A stretch of DNA of 64,000 bases from Collinsella aerofaciens (GCF_009876115.1 NZ_WWSY01000008.1:26689-90688); one strand, 5' to 3'; positions 24,488-33,375 are shown, numbered from the stretch's first letter. Made by a program: numbers and translations. Notes: generated by a model not told the origin, from the letters alone.

Positions 24488-25207
24488 ATGCTCGATACAC
24501 ACGAAAAACGGCCACTCTATTTACAGCTCACCGACGCGCTGCTCAAGCAGATCGTCGATGTATATCAAGCAGACGATAAACTTCCAACAGAAATGGAACT
24601 TTGCGACGAATACGCCGTAAGCAGAACAACCGTCCGACTTGCCATGAGTGAGCTGGAGCGTCGTGGAAGTATCTATCGAATCCAAGGTAAGGGATCGTTT
24701 GTTGCACCGAAACGCGTCAGTGAGCTCAATTCACTTTTAGACTTTGACTTTGCAAGCCATTGCGATGGTGTTGATCCGGATACCATCACCAAACATTTCG
24801 GCGGCCGCACATCAGGTCGTCCAATTTCCGTAATGATGCTCCAACAATTTGGATGTCAAAGTCGCGATGAGATTCAGCGTCTTGAATTGACCTACGAACT
24901 TGAAGGCAGCTTCATAGGCGCTGATACGTTCTTCATTTCAAAGTCGCGCGTTCCGAATAATCAGTTAGATTTTCAGGCATTTAGCAAAATCATGGACGAG
25001 TTGTCCATGTCTATCCAATCTGCTCGAGAAAGCTATAGAGCACGTCAGCTTAGCGATTCCGAAGCCAGCAATTATGGTGTTGCAAAACTTCCGGTCATCG
25101 AACTAACTCGATATGCTTACGACTCCGGAGGCAAATTAATTGCAATTACTTGCCGCACCGTCTTAACTGGGCAAATCCCTTATCAAAACTACGTATTCAA
25201 ATCCTGA
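24488..25207 (+). CDS. GntR-family regulator with UTRA domain (island)
   Basis: A 239-residue regulator. The winged helix at residues about 7-75 shows [39 protein letters not shown] and the wing [10 protein letters not shown]. The rest is a UTRA-type sugar-phosphate sensing domain. The ATG at 24488 has a weak GAGG upstream; one at 24470 is possible. It lies between the TIM-barrel and SIS genes on the same strand and probably controls the island promoter. It is distinct from the GntR at 36760-37491. Confidence 0.88.
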   Translation: MLDTHEKRPLYLQLTDALLKQIVDVYQADDKLPTEMELCDEYAVSRTTVRLAMSELERRGSIYRIQGKGSFVAPKRVSELNSLLDFDFASHCDGVDPDTITKHFGGRTSGRPISVMMLQQFGCQSRDEIQRLELTYELEGSFIGADTFFISKSRVPNNQLDFQAFSKIMDELSMSIQSARESYRARQLSDSEASNYGVAKLPVIELTRYAYDSGGKLIAITCRTVLTGQIPYQNYVFKS

Positions 25208-25312
25208 TCCCCTATTTTGCTTCATGTCTTGTGCTCCCTACGGCATAAAGCGCGGCAAGGAGCAGCGAGTTTGTTTTAACAATTGATATTTTTATTAGAA
25301 AGGTGTCTTATT

Positions 25313-26479
25313 ATGTTTCACCGCACGCACGATGAGCTGAAACAGCTTGGGGCAGCTACCACTACTTCTGAAATTATGCAACAGCCCGAACTCTGGCGCG
25401 ATACATTTTTGATCTATAGAAACCAACTTGACGATATTGAAACGTTTTTATCTGATGCTAGATCTATGGCAGACGGACGTCTTGTCGTCATTTTCACCGG
25501 AGCGGGGACCTCGGACTATGTCGGAGACACATGCGCGCCTTACCTTAGGCATGCAGGAGACACATCACGCTATGAGTTCAAATCCATTGCTACTACCGAT
25601 ATCGTATCCGCTCCGCTCGACTTCGTTAATCCTGATGAACCAACTCTTCTCGTTTCTTTTGCACGCTCTGGCAACAGCCCAGAGTCTCTTGCCGCAATTG
25701 AAGTCGTCCGAAAGTGCGTGAAGCAGGCAAAGTTTCTCAACATCACCTGTGCACCCAATGGAAAGCTCGCCGTCAAATCTGCAGCTGATCCGGATTCCCA
25801 TACGGTATTAATCCCTCGAGCAAACGATGGCGGATTCGCCATGACGGGATCATATACCTGCATGGAGCTCTTAGCCACGCTTATTTTTGACGATGCATCG
25901 ATCAACCAGAAGGAAAGTTGGGTCAGCATTGCCGCCGAGATGGGCGAACAAGTTATTTTACGCGAACACGAGATTGCTGCATTTTTAGATGATGATTTTA
26001 ATCGCGTGACGTATCTTGGATCTGGCTCTTTTGGAGGACTCGCTCAAGAAGCTCAGCTTAAAATTCTTGAGCTGGCACATGGTCTTATTGCCACCTCATA
26101 CGACACTTCCATGGGTTATCGTCATGGACCAAAATCATTCGTGGACAGTAAAACCCTTGTGTTTGTATTCGTTAGCGAAAACGAATACACTCGCCAGTAC
26201 GATCTAGATATTCTTAATGAAATTGACCATGACAATATCGCACAGAAGGTAATTGCAATTCAGCAAAAGTCCGACAATCCCTACAGCGGCATTTCTTTTA
26301 CTTTTGACAGCGCAGAGCGCCTGCCCGAATCTTATCTTGCATTACCTTTTGTGATGGTTGCCCAAACTGTTGCACTTTTAAATTCAATTCGCGTTGGAAA
26401 CACGCCGGACACGCCAAGTCCAAATGGGACAGTCAATCGTGTTGTGAAGGGCGTCACAATCCATCCATTCAATGCCTAG
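25313..26479 (+). CDS. agaS: SIS-domain sugar isomerase, AgaS-like (island)
   Basis: A 388-residue protein with two sugar-isomerase (SIS) domains, like AgaS. AgaS converts galactosamine-6-phosphate to tagatose-6-phosphate with loss of ammonia. Visible are VVIFTGAGTSDYVGDTCAPYL near residue 60, LLVSFARSGNSPESLAAIE, and LGSGSFGGLAQEAQLKILEL followed by MGYRHGPKSFVDS in the second domain. It is the same length as, and strongly similar to, 35479-36645. The ATG at 25313 has AGAAAGG upstream. Its stop codon TAG overlaps the first bases of the right-hand lacG direct repeat. Codon use is AT-richer than in the paralogue. Confidence 0.9.
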   Translation: MFHRTHDELKQLGAATTTSEIMQQPELWRDTFLIYRNQLDDIETFLSDARSMADGRLVVIFTGAGTSDYVGDTCAPYLRHAGDTSRYEFKSIATTDIVSAPLDFVNPDEPTLLVSFARSGNSPESLAAIEVVRKCVKQAKFLNITCAPNGKLAVKSAADPDSHTVLIPRANDGGFAMTGSYTCMELLATLIFDDASINQKESWVSIAAEMGEQVILREHEIAAFLDDDFNRVTYLGSGSFGGLAQEAQLKILELAHGLIATSYDTSMGYRHGPKSFVDSKTLVFVFVSENEYTRQYDLDILNEIDHDNIAQKVIAIQQKSDNPYSGISFTFDSAERLPESYLALPFVMVAQTVALLNSIRVGNTPDTPSPNGTVNRVVKGVTIHPFNA

Positions 26480-26734
<255 letters not shown>

Positions 26735-26756
26735 TTTCCGCCGCATACTCCCTGTC

Positions 26757-26797
26757 GGCCGCATACGAATCCCAAACCGGTTCGTATGCGGCCTTTT
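26757..26797 (+). terminator. Terminator after the lacG fragment
   Basis: GGCCGCATACGAATCC and GGTTCGTATGCGGCC form a stem followed by TTTTTG. It corresponds to 19660-19701, with compensating changes on both arms. It probably terminates the island transcript. Confidence 0.85.
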
Positions 26798-26822
26798 TGT
26801 TTTGGCTCGGCCCGAGCAGACC

Positions 26823-26887
26823 GTTTGTCTGGATCTGTAACATCTAGCAGGGGTTTTCGGTCCCAGCTGTTACAGATCGAGACAAAC
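26823..26887. repeat. Family B inverted repeat (copy 4)
   Basis: GTTTGTCTGGATCTGTAACA and TGTTACAGATCGAGACAAAC form the arms. A further single arm (CTCAATCTGTAACACCTA) follows at about 26908. Confidence 0.8.
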
Positions 26888-26927
26888 AGGACGTCCGGTC
26901 AGAAAAACTCAATCTGTAACACCTAAG

Positions 26928-27692
26928 CTAGCAAATGACCTGCGTGTGCTCCTCGATGGCGGCGCGGTCTGCATCGGTAATACCCGGCTCGCACACCACG
27001 GCGTCCAAATTGTCCAGGCGGCAGAAGGTGTAGAAGTCGCGCTTGCCGATTTTGCTGGAGTCGGCGATCAGATAGCGCGAGTCGGCCTTGCTAAAGGCGA
27101 GCTGCTGGATACGGCCCTCGTCCATGTTGGACGTAGACACGTCGCCATCCAGAATGCCGTTGGCGCCGATAAACGCTGCATCGATGCCCAGCGCACGCAG
27201 GGTATCCTCGGCCGTTGGTCCCACAAAAGCGGCGGTACGGCGACGGTACATACCGCCCACGAGGCACAGGTCGCAGTCTTCGCGCGCCTCGAGCAGGTTA
27301 AACACCGAAAGCGAATTGGTCACGATACGCAGGCGAAACGCCGGCAGCATCGACGCCATCTGTTCAACCGTGGTGCCCGTACCCAAAAAGATAGTCGAGC
27401 CCTCCTCGATGAGCTCCACAGCACGGCGCGCAATCTGCAGCTTTTCCTCGGCATGCTTAGTGCGCTTTTCGCTGTGCGAATACTCATGGCGCAACATAGC
27501 GTGCGGACGCCCCTGTGCACTGCGGGCTCCGCCGTGCACGCGCTCGATCTCGCCCAGACTCGCAAGTTCTTCGAGGTCGCGGCGAATCGTCATGTCCGAA
27601 ACGCCCAGCGCATCCGAAATCTCCTTGACCGAGACCGTGCCCTGCTCTTCGAGCAGCTGACGAACCTTATCCTGTCGCTCTGCCTTAATCAC
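26928..27692 (-). CDS. DeoR-family regulator, LacR-like
   Basis: A 254-residue DeoR-type repressor. The N-terminal helix-turn-helix is VSVKEISDALGVSDMTIRRD and is followed by HGGARS. The effector domain carries the usual IFLGTGTTVEQMA, LCLVGGMYRRRTAAFVGP and FIGANGI segments of sugar-phosphate-sensing members. The start is GTG (MIKAERQDKV). LacR and AgaR of tagatose-pathway operons belong to this family, so tagatose-6-phosphate is a likely effector (inference). A TGTTC-N6-RTTTGAAY box sits in its own promoter and also upstream of lacA and lacF. Confidence 0.9.
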   Translation of the reverse strand: MIKAERQDKVRQLLEEQGTVSVKEISDALGVSDMTIRRDLEELASLGEIERVHGGARSAQGRPHAMLRHEYSHSEKRTKHAEEKLQIARRAVELIEEGSTIFLGTGTTVEQMASMLPAFRLRIVTNSLSVFNLLEAREDCDLCLVGGMYRRRTAAFVGPTAEDTLRALGIDAAFIGANGILDGDVSTSNMDEGRIQQLAFSKADSRYLIADSSKIGKRDFYTFCRLDNLDAVVCEPGITDADRAAIEEHTQVIC

Positions 27693-27724
27693 GATGAATC
27701 CTCGCCGTTCTTTGCGCGCATATC

Positions 27725-27743
27725 ATTCAAACAGTAACGAACA
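27725..27743 (-). promoter_or_regulatory. LacR-like box, deoR promoter
   Basis: The plus strand reads ATTCAAAC-N6-GAACA, 33 bp upstream of the regulator start. It is the same as 10044-10062 outside the spacer. This suggests autoregulation. Confidence 0.6.
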
Positions 27744-27898
27744 AATTGTATCAGAATCGCGCGCGCCAAAAATGAGCGCCCACACAGCCCAAATCATCAC
27801 TTTTTTGAGAAAAATACCCCCTGCTTTAGTGGGGTGTAGTGATAATCTTGCCTGTTCGCGCTACAGTTTGTCCGAAATACCTCGATGTTAGGAACCAA

Positions 27899-28951
27899 AT
27901 GATCACTTCCGAGCTTTTCGGCACCGCGCCGTGCGGTACCCCCGTTCATCGTTACACCCTCAACGGGCCCGAGATCTGCGTTCGCATTATGGACTATGGC
28001 GCCACCGTGCTGGGTATCGATGTGCCCGACATTCCCGGCAACGTGCGCGATGTGGTGTTGGGCTTCGATAAGCTCGAGGATTACTTTGACAACCCCGCCT
28101 GCTTTGGCGCGACCATCGGCCCCGTGGCAAACCGCACCGCGGATGCCACGATCACCATCGCCGGCACAGACTGGCATATGCCCGCCAACGAGGGCGCCAA
28201 CAACCTGCACAGCGATCTTGAGCATGGTCTGCACAAGCGCGTGTGGGACGCTGAGCTCGACGAGACTCACAACGCCGTGCGCATGACCACCTCGCTTGAG
28301 GATGGCGAGCTGGGCCTGCCCGGCAACCGCACCTTTACGGCCGTGTTTACCGTGACGCGCACCGGACGTTTCCGTATCGAGTATGGCTGCGAGAGCGACC
28401 GCGCCACCTATGTGTCCATGAGCAACCACACGTACTTTAACCTTGCCGGTCATAACGCCGGCATGGACTGCGAACACTTCTTTGTTGCTAACGCTGCCCA
28501 CTACCTGCCCATTAACGAGCAGAACATCCCCACCGGCGAGATTGCTCCGGTCGAGGGCACGCCGTTTGACTTCCGCGAGCTGCGCCCCGTCGCCCCCGGC
28601 ATGGAAGCCGACGACCCGCAGATTAAGCAGGCCCGTGGCTACGATCACTGTCTGTGCATCGATGGCTATCAGTACGGCCGCAACCTACGCCGTGCCCTGC
28701 ATGTTGAGGAAATGTGGACCGGCCGCGAGATGGACTACTACACCACCGCCCCGGGCGTGCAGCTCTATACCGGCAACTGGCTGGGTGACGAGCACGCCAA
28801 GGACGATGCCAACTATGGCTGGGGCGCCGGCTTTGCCCTCGAGGCAGAGATGTACCCCGACACGCCGCACCAGCCGCTGTTCCCGCAGGGCATTGTGGGC
28901 CCCGGTCACCCCTACAGCAATGTGATCGAATACCACTTTATGAGGCACTAA
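27899..28951 (+). CDS. galM: Aldose 1-epimerase (galactose mutarotase)
   Basis: A 350-residue canonical GalM, interconverting alpha- and beta-galactose so that GalK can use it. Typical motifs are DYGATVLGIDVPD, the catalytic-histidine segment NNLHSDLEHGLHKRVW, SNHTYFNLAGH and the C-terminal catalytic glutamate in FALEAEMYPDTPHQP. The ATG at 27899 has AGGAA upstream; an earlier in-frame start lacks one. It is unlike the LacX proteins, which belong to a different branch. It is a single gene, divergent from the DeoR regulator. Confidence 0.93.
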   Translation: MITSELFGTAPCGTPVHRYTLNGPEICVRIMDYGATVLGIDVPDIPGNVRDVVLGFDKLEDYFDNPACFGATIGPVANRTADATITIAGTDWHMPANEGANNLHSDLEHGLHKRVWDAELDETHNAVRMTTSLEDGELGLPGNRTFTAVFTVTRTGRFRIEYGCESDRATYVSMSNHTYFNLAGHNAGMDCEHFFVANAAHYLPINEQNIPTGEIAPVEGTPFDFRELRPVAPGMEADDPQIKQARGYDHCLCIDGYQYGRNLRRALHVEEMWTGREMDYYTTAPGVQLYTGNWLGDEHAKDDANYGWGAGFALEAEMYPDTPHQPLFPQGIVGPGHPYSNVIEYHFMRH

Positions 28952-28979
28952 GCCCATAACGCAACATATCGCACAGCAG

Positions 28980-29011
28980 CGCCCGCCGGCACCACCGCCG
29001 ACGGGCGTTTT
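28980..29011 (+). terminator. Terminator of galM
   Basis: CGCCCGCCGGC and GCCGACGGGCG form a stem followed by TTTT. Confidence 0.85.
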
Positions 29012-29017
29012 GCTACC

Positions 29018-29048
29018 TAGTCATTGGGGACGTTCTTAAATGACTAGT
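29018..29048. repeat. Family A repeat, truncated (copy 2)
   Basis: TAGTCATTGGGGACGTTCTT plus AAATGACTAGT matches the left half of 4454-4512. It overlaps the 3' end of the EIIB-like gene and supplies its stop codon. Confidence 0.7.
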
Positions 29049-29515
29049 TGGATGGGGTCGGGATTGGAGCTGGGGAGGTAGCGGATTTCTAGTTCTATGC
29101 CGAGTGCTTGCAGCTCTTTGAGGACAGCGACGTCTGCATCATCTATGGCGACTGCGGGCGTTGCTGGACGCTTGCCCTCCCCTGCCTGCATGTGACCGAT
29201 GCTGATCTTGGTGATCGGCACACCACCCTTAACCAGCGCGAGCGCATCGGCGGGTGAGGCCACCATGATCAGAATCAGTTGGCGCGGCGTTGCGGTATGA
29301 ATGATGTCGATGGTCCTTTGCACCGAGAAAAACCGTGTCCAAACGCCTTCTGGCGCCGCGACCCTCATGGGTGCCCATTGGCGCGAATCCGCTGCGATTT
29401 CATCGTTGACGATTAAGACAAGGTTGGAACCCACGGCTTCGTTCCACAGCTCAACGTCTTGCCCGTAAATGAAACGGTCATCGATACGCGTGAGAAGGAT
29501 CTTGGGTTGAGCCAT
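29036..29515 (-). CDS. Mannose-family PTS EIIB-like protein lacking the phosphohistidine
   Basis: A 159-residue protein clearly homologous to the EIIB at 39639-40121 (ILLTRID at the start, GVPITKISIGHMQAGEGKR in the middle, LGIELEIR near the end). In true EIIBs the loop is RLVHGQV with the phosphorylated histidine at residue 17; here it reads RFIYGQD with Tyr17, a single-base change. It therefore cannot carry out normal phosphotransfer. It stands alone, and the last codons and stop fall in a family A repeat. It may be a decaying paralogue or a regulatory decoy. Confidence 0.8.
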   Translation of the reverse strand: MAQPKILLTRIDDRFIYGQDVELWNEAVGSNLVLIVNDEIAADSRQWAPMRVAAPEGVWTRFFSVQRTIDIIHTATPRQLILIMVASPADALALVKGGVPITKISIGHMQAGEGKRPATPAVAIDDADVAVLKELQALGIELEIRYLPSSNPDPIQLVI

Positions 29516-29654
29516 CGCCGCCTCGTTTCGCTCGACATCCATACGATCTGGACGCCAGCAGCCAACTCAGCAGCAGGTCAAACGCCAAATGGGTGCCACA
29601 GACATCACGCTTCTAATATTAGTGCATTTAAAGTGAGAAAAGCCGTCAGAACAC

Positions 29655-29683
29655 TTGCGCGGATTAGCGATGTCCCGTATCAT
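29655..29683 (+). promoter_or_regulatory. Promoter of tRNA-Thr
   Basis: TTGCGC and TATCAT are separated by 17 bp; the -10 ends 39 bp upstream of the tRNA. Confidence 0.6.
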
Positions 29684-29722
29684 AGACAGCCGTTGACGCC
29701 TCAGTTGCGTCACCACATGGCC

Positions 29723-29798
29723 GCCAGCGTAGCTCAGTTGGTAGAGCACCGCTCTCGTAAAGCGGGGGTCACCGGTTCGAGCCCGGTCGCTGGCTCCA
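29723..29798 (+). tRNA. tRNA-Thr (anticodon CGT), CCA encoded
   Basis: The acceptor stem GCCAGCG pairs with CGCTGGC, followed by discriminator T and an encoded CCA. The D-loop AGCTCAGTTGGTAGAGC, the anticodon loop CTCGTAA (anticodon CGT) and the T-arm GGTTCGAGCCC are all present. It stands alone with its own promoter and terminator. Confidence 0.95.
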
Positions 29799-29809
29799 TT
29801 GCACAAGAT

Positions 29810-29832
29810 AGCCGCCTTCGGGCGGCTTTTTT
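29810..29832 (+). terminator. Terminator of tRNA-Thr
   Basis: AGCCGCC-TTCG-GGCGGCT is followed by TTTTT. Confidence 0.9.
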
Positions 29833-29903
29833 GTTTTCGATTTTGAGTGCGCGTCCGCCAATCCGATCGCTACACCGCAAGGCACCCCCCTACTCAACAA
29901 TAA

Positions 29904-29952
29904 AGCCCCGCCAACCGCGGCCTCCCAAGCGGAAACCACAATCAACGGGGCT
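29904..29952 (-). terminator. Terminator of the lipoprotein gene
   Basis: AGCCCCG and CGGGGCT enclose a partly paired loop, with TTTATTGTTG following on the minus strand. It is closely related to the hairpin at 30724-30767. Confidence 0.7.
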
Positions 29953-30004
29953 CAAGCGCGACCCCTCGCAAGGATTACGACAGCTTTTATACTATGAGCA
30001 GGGA

Positions 30005-30580
30005 TTAAAGAGTGCTCAAATCAATTGTCTGCGGATTGGTCAGGCCGTAGAAAGCATTTTCATCACCAGAGGATGTGGTTTGGCCGCCAGCTTCACATTC
30101 AACCGGCGTCGTTTCGTCAATCAGCTCGTAAGCAAGCCAACCCTCAAGCACGGCACCTGGTTGTATTTGGCGCGATTCAGGAAGATCAAGGCCTTCCACA
30201 AGCACGCCCGAATTAAGCCCCTTTCCATCTTGGAATGCTAGAATTTCATTGCCTGCAAAATGTGCATCTTGCAGATCATCCGACACATTTTTAGCAGTTA
30301 CATTCAAAATCAAAAGCGACTTACTGTGATCAAGCTGCTCTACTCCGCGCTGCGCCCCCGTGATGGTGTACTCAATACCCGATGCTGGGATATCGCCGTT
30401 CCCGCCGCTGCCATCTTTCTCTTTTCCGGCAGCGTCTGCCTGAGCAGCAGCATAGCCTGCAGCGTAACCATCATCATAGCTCCCCTTCCCGGAGCAAGCG
30501 GTGAGGCAAGCAGAGCCAGCTGCGAGCCCCAACGCCAAGAAAGCGCGCCTAGGAATTAAAGCGGTTGTGCTGAGTCCCAT
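30005..30580 (-). CDS. Lipoprotein of unknown function
   Basis: A 191-residue protein with an RR-containing signal peptide (PRRAFLALGLAAGSACLTAC) ending in a lipobox LTAC with Cys29. A Tyr/Gly/Ala-rich DDGYAAGYAAAQADAAG spacer follows. The remaining immunoglobulin-like domain (YTITGAQRGVEQL, LLILNVTAKNVSDD, PGAVLEGWLAYEL) resembles the small extracellular domains of DUF4352/DUF5067-type lipoproteins. It should be anchored outside the membrane. The twin arginine suggests possible Tat export. Function unknown. Confidence 0.8.
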   Translation of the reverse strand: MGLSTTALIPRRAFLALGLAAGSACLTACSGKGSYDDGYAAGYAAAQADAAGKEKDGSGGNGDIPASGIEYTITGAQRGVEQLDHSKSLLILNVTAKNVSDDLQDAHFAGNEILAFQDGKGLNSGVLVEGLDLPESRQIQPGAVLEGWLAYELIDETTPVECEAGGQTTSSGDENAFYGLTNPQTIDLSTL

Positions 30581-30723
30581 AAAGAGCTCCCATCAATTAG
30601 CCATTTCTCGTATCCACAGCTATTTTAATTATTCTTCAATCCATTTAGCATCGATTGTGTCTCAATAACTGCGTCGTTCAGCCTAATTTGGTCACTCCGA
30701 AGAATACAGCTCAAACAACAAAA

Positions 30724-30767
30724 GCCCCGCCGACCGCAATCCCCAAAGGAACCGCAATCAGCGGGGC
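30724..30767 (-). terminator. Terminator of yhcH
   Basis: GCCCCGC and GCGGGGC enclose a paired GACCGCAATCC...GGAACCGCAATC interior, with TTTTGTTG following on the minus strand. The outer stem and interior resemble 29904-29952, so one may be a copy of the other. Confidence 0.7.
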
Positions 30768-30827
30768 CCAAGAGCGCTCCTCCAAGGGATAACGCTCACA
30801 ACACGAACAGCTCAGCCGAGCAGCGCG

Positions 30828-31301
30828 CTACTCCTCCCAGTAAGCATCTGCAAGCAGCTTAAAGCAGATCTTCTTGACCGGCTGCGCGCCATCGCCCTGG
30901 AACTCGAGCGTAGGCATGTGAGGCTCGCCGGCAACAAACAGCGCAAACTTGTCGTCAGCAAGATCGCCGGCGATCGAGGCGTCGGAATCGACCAGATCGT
31001 AGTCGTCCTTCTCGTCGAACTCCTGGACCAGCGTCAGGCTGCCCGTGGCAACCTTAAAGGCCTCGCGACCCTCGACGTCAATCTGCAAGTCGTGATAGCG
31101 CTGATGCGTCTCGTAGTGGGCCTCAGCCTCGGGACGCGTCGTAGGAGCCATGACGTTCGCAAAGACCTTGTCGCCCAGAATCGGATGGCTGCCGACCTCG
31201 AGCTTCGCCGGATCGTTCTCCTCGAGCCAATCGATCAGCACGTCGAGGCCCTTGAGCATTCCACGGTACTCCTCGATATCGCCCAATGCACCGTAAATCA
31301 T
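30828..31301 (-). CDS. YhcH/YjgK/YiaL (EbgC-like) family protein
   Basis: A 157-residue cupin-like protein of the DUF386 family. Members accompany sialic acid, beta-galactoside and other sugar catabolic genes, and some are sugar-phosphate anomerases. Visible family segments are EVGSHPILGDKVFANVM, ETHQRYHDLQIDVEG and FALFVAGEPHMPTLEF with metal-binding His/Glu residues. It is on the same strand as lacX2-lacC2 and separated from them only by a nagA remnant, so it may be part of that transcript. Confidence 0.88.
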   Translation of the reverse strand: MIYGALGDIEEYRGMLKGLDVLIDWLEENDPAKLEVGSHPILGDKVFANVMAPTTRPEAEAHYETHQRYHDLQIDVEGREAFKVATGSLTLVQEFDEKDDYDLVDSDASIAGDLADDKFALFVAGEPHMPTLEFQGDGAQPVKKICFKLLADAYWEE

Positions 31302-31333
31302 CTAAATCCCCTCTCGGATCGTTTCTTTGGCGG

Positions 31334-31471
31334 CTACTCGGCAAACGCATTACCGACGCTGTTGCCACCCACATGCGTCTCGACCAGGGTAAGGTCGGGA
31401 TTGAACACGACAGTGTCGGCGTCGCGCCCCGGCATAATGCTACTGCACTTGTCGTCGACATGAGCTAGCAA
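31334..31471 (-). pseudogene. nagA: 3' remnant of a nagA-like deacetylase gene
   Basis: The minus strand encodes HVDDKCSSIMPGRDADTVVF and continues to VGNAFAE and a stop. This aligns without gaps to the last 42 or so residues of NagA at 34192-35361 (about three quarters identical). The rest of the gene is absent. It lies between lacC2 and yhcH. Confidence 0.88.
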
Positions 31472-31498
31472 CCGATGCCGGGGCCGCAGCACAAGCTC

Positions 31499-32434
31499 CT
31501 ACAGCTCGGTCACGACAACGCCGTTGTAAACCTCATCCCAACGATCCATAACCAAGTGGCCAGTCATGGGATCCATGGCATTGAGCTTGCCGCAGGTGTT
31601 GGCGGTACGCAGCACCGTCTCGTCATCGGCTCCGGCAGCAATCGCATGTGCGAAGCCGGCAATGGTCGAATCGCCAGAGCCCGTAGCGTTAACGGCGGGG
31701 ATATCGGGGGTCTTGGCGCGGAACGCACGGCCATTGTGGAAGCCCACGGAGCCGGCGGCGCCCATGGACACGACGACCCAGGGGATATCGGAGAAGCGGG
31801 CGTCAGAGGCGAGCGCGGAACGGAGCTCGTCCACATCGTCGGTGGTAAAGCTCGTGCCCAGAAGGCCGTTAATTTCGGTCAGGTTAGGCTTAACCAGCTC
31901 AGGCTTGACCTCGGACTTGAGCGCAGCCTCGAGCGAGGCGCCCGAGGTATCGAGCAGCACCTTGGCGCCGGCGTTCTCTGCAATGCCCGTGATCTTGGCG
32001 TAGTAGTCCGCCTCGACGCCGCGGGGCAGCGAACCCGAGATGGTAGCGACATCGGCCTTGCTCGCAAGCTCGGCGAACTTGGCGGTAAAGGCATCGAGCT
32101 CCTCGGGGGCAATCGTCGGGCCGCTCTCGAGCAGCTCGGTCTGGTTGCCGGCATGAAGGATATTGAGGCAGATGCGGGTCTCGCCCTTGATGGGCACAAA
32201 ATCATTCTTAATGCCGTTGGCATCCATGAGCTCGGCCATATAGGCGCCCATATGACCACCAAGCAGGCCGGTTGCCACGACATCGTCGCCCAGCTGGCCC
32301 AGGACGCGGGCCACGTTGAGGCCCTTACCGCCGGCGGTCTTTTCGGGCGTCACGCGGTTGACGTCGTCGATAATGAGCTCATCGAGCTGATAGCGCGTAT
32401 CGACGGACGGGTTCATCGTAACGGTGAGGATCAT
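31499..32434 (-). CDS. lacC: Tagatose-6-phosphate kinase, copy 2
   Basis: A 311-residue PfkB-family kinase, same length as copy 1 (4601-5536) and very similar throughout, with GGKGLNVARVLGQLG and NATGSGDSTIAGF. The ATG at 32434 has GGAGC upstream. It follows lacX2 after 59 bp, repeating the copy 1 gene order. Both copies look functional. Duplication may serve the amino-sugar branch (NagA, AgaS), which also ends at tagatose-6-phosphate. Confidence 0.92.
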   Translation of the reverse strand: MILTVTMNPSVDTRYQLDELIIDDVNRVTPEKTAGGKGLNVARVLGQLGDDVVATGLLGGHMGAYMAELMDANGIKNDFVPIKGETRICLNILHAGNQTELLESGPTIAPEELDAFTAKFAELASKADVATISGSLPRGVEADYYAKITGIAENAGAKVLLDTSGASLEAALKSEVKPELVKPNLTEINGLLGTSFTTDDVDELRSALASDARFSDIPWVVVSMGAAGSVGFHNGRAFRAKTPDIPAVNATGSGDSTIAGFAHAIAAGADDETVLRTANTCGKLNAMDPMTGHLVMDRWDEVYNGVVVTEL

Positions 32435-32493
32435 TTCTAGCTCCTTATCTCGCAGGCTCCTTATGCCTTGCAAAACGAATTGGCTACATGCGA

Positions 32494-33375
32494 CTACAGA
32501 ATCTCGATTGTGAACGAGCGCACGATGGTTTCTTTGGGCTTGGCGATAAGGCAGCCGCGCTTGTGCTCAAGCACGTCATCCTCATCGGAACAGGTCGAGA
32601 GGCCGCCCCAGGGTTCAACTGCCACAAAATCACCCTCGGGCTTGCTCCACACAATGAGGTACGGGAAGCCCTCAAAGCTCAGGCGAACGCCCTTGTCCTC
32701 GCCCTTTTTGGAAAGCGTGACCTGGCGGCTCTCGAGCACGTCAAAGATGGTCTCCGCAAAATCGAAGAGCTCATGCGACAAAGGCAGCGTCTTTCCCACC
32801 ATGGGGTTCTTGGAGCGCCTGTCCACATCAATCAATCCGGTCGAGGGAACGGCGGTGCAGAGCTCCGCAGCCTCGTCTTTCTCAAAACGCAACTCGTAGT
32901 CCGTATAGGACTCGCCCTCGTCGAGCGGACACCTAAAGCCGGGGTGTCCACCGATAAAGAAAGGCATGTCCTCGGTGCCCTCGTTGGTAACCTCATAGGA
33001 GACACGCACGGCGGCGTCCTCGAGCGTATAGCGGGCGACAAGTTTAAACGGATACGGATAATCGCTCAGCAGCGCGGCATTATCCTCGGATGCCAGGCAC
33101 ATAGCCAGCTCGTTTGCGCTTTGGCTCAACAGCTTCCACTCCTGCTTGCGCGCAAAGCCGTGGCGGGCGAGCTTCACATGATGTCCGGCAAACGTCATGG
33201 CGCTGTTATCGCGCAAACCTCCGCAAATCGGGAAGCAAATCGGTGCCTGGCCGGACCACACGGCGGGATCGCCCTGCCACAAGCACTCGCGACCTCCAGC
33301 CTCAATCGAGGTAAACGAGCCGCCGGCCGTGGAGACCTTGATAGAAATCGAATCGTTGGAGAGAGCGTATTCCAT
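32494..33375 (-). CDS. lacX: Aldose 1-epimerase family protein, LacX-like, copy 2
   Basis: A 293-residue paralogue of 5590-6471, with the same WQGDPAVWSGQAPICFPICG block, RHGFARKQEW and VAVEPWGG segments. The ATG at 33375 has AAAGGA upstream; the longer open frame to 33510 is not supported. It is the first gene of lacX2-lacC2, divergent from the flavodoxin gene. Substrate is inferred, as for copy 1. Confidence 0.88.
   Translation of the reverse strand: MEYALSNDSISIKVSTAGGSFTSIEAGGRECLWQGDPAVWSGQAPICFPICGGLRDNSAMTFAGHHVKLARHGFARKQEWKLLSQSANELAMCLASEDNAALLSDYPYPFKLVARYTLEDAAVRVSYEVTNEGTEDMPFFIGGHPGFRCPLDEGESYTDYELRFEKDEAAELCTAVPSTGLIDVDRRSKNPMVGKTLPLSHELFDFAETIFDVLESRQVTLSKKGEDKGVRLSFEGFPYLIVWSKPEGDFVAVEPWGGLSTCSDEDDVLEHKRGCLIAKPKETIVRSFTIEIL

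Noticed and set aside
29723..29798. tRNA-Thr as an integration site
   Set aside because: I looked for a nearby copy of its 3' end or an integrase and found neither; the duplicated gene ends are protein genes.
29904..30767. CRISPR-like repetition of AGCCCCGCC...CGGGGC
   Set aside because: There are only two copies, each a terminator at the end of a minus-strand gene, with no regular spacers.
31475..32440. 321-residue plus-strand frame opposite lacC2
   Set aside because: It is a shadow of the kinase gene; the same kind of shadow is seen opposite lacC1.
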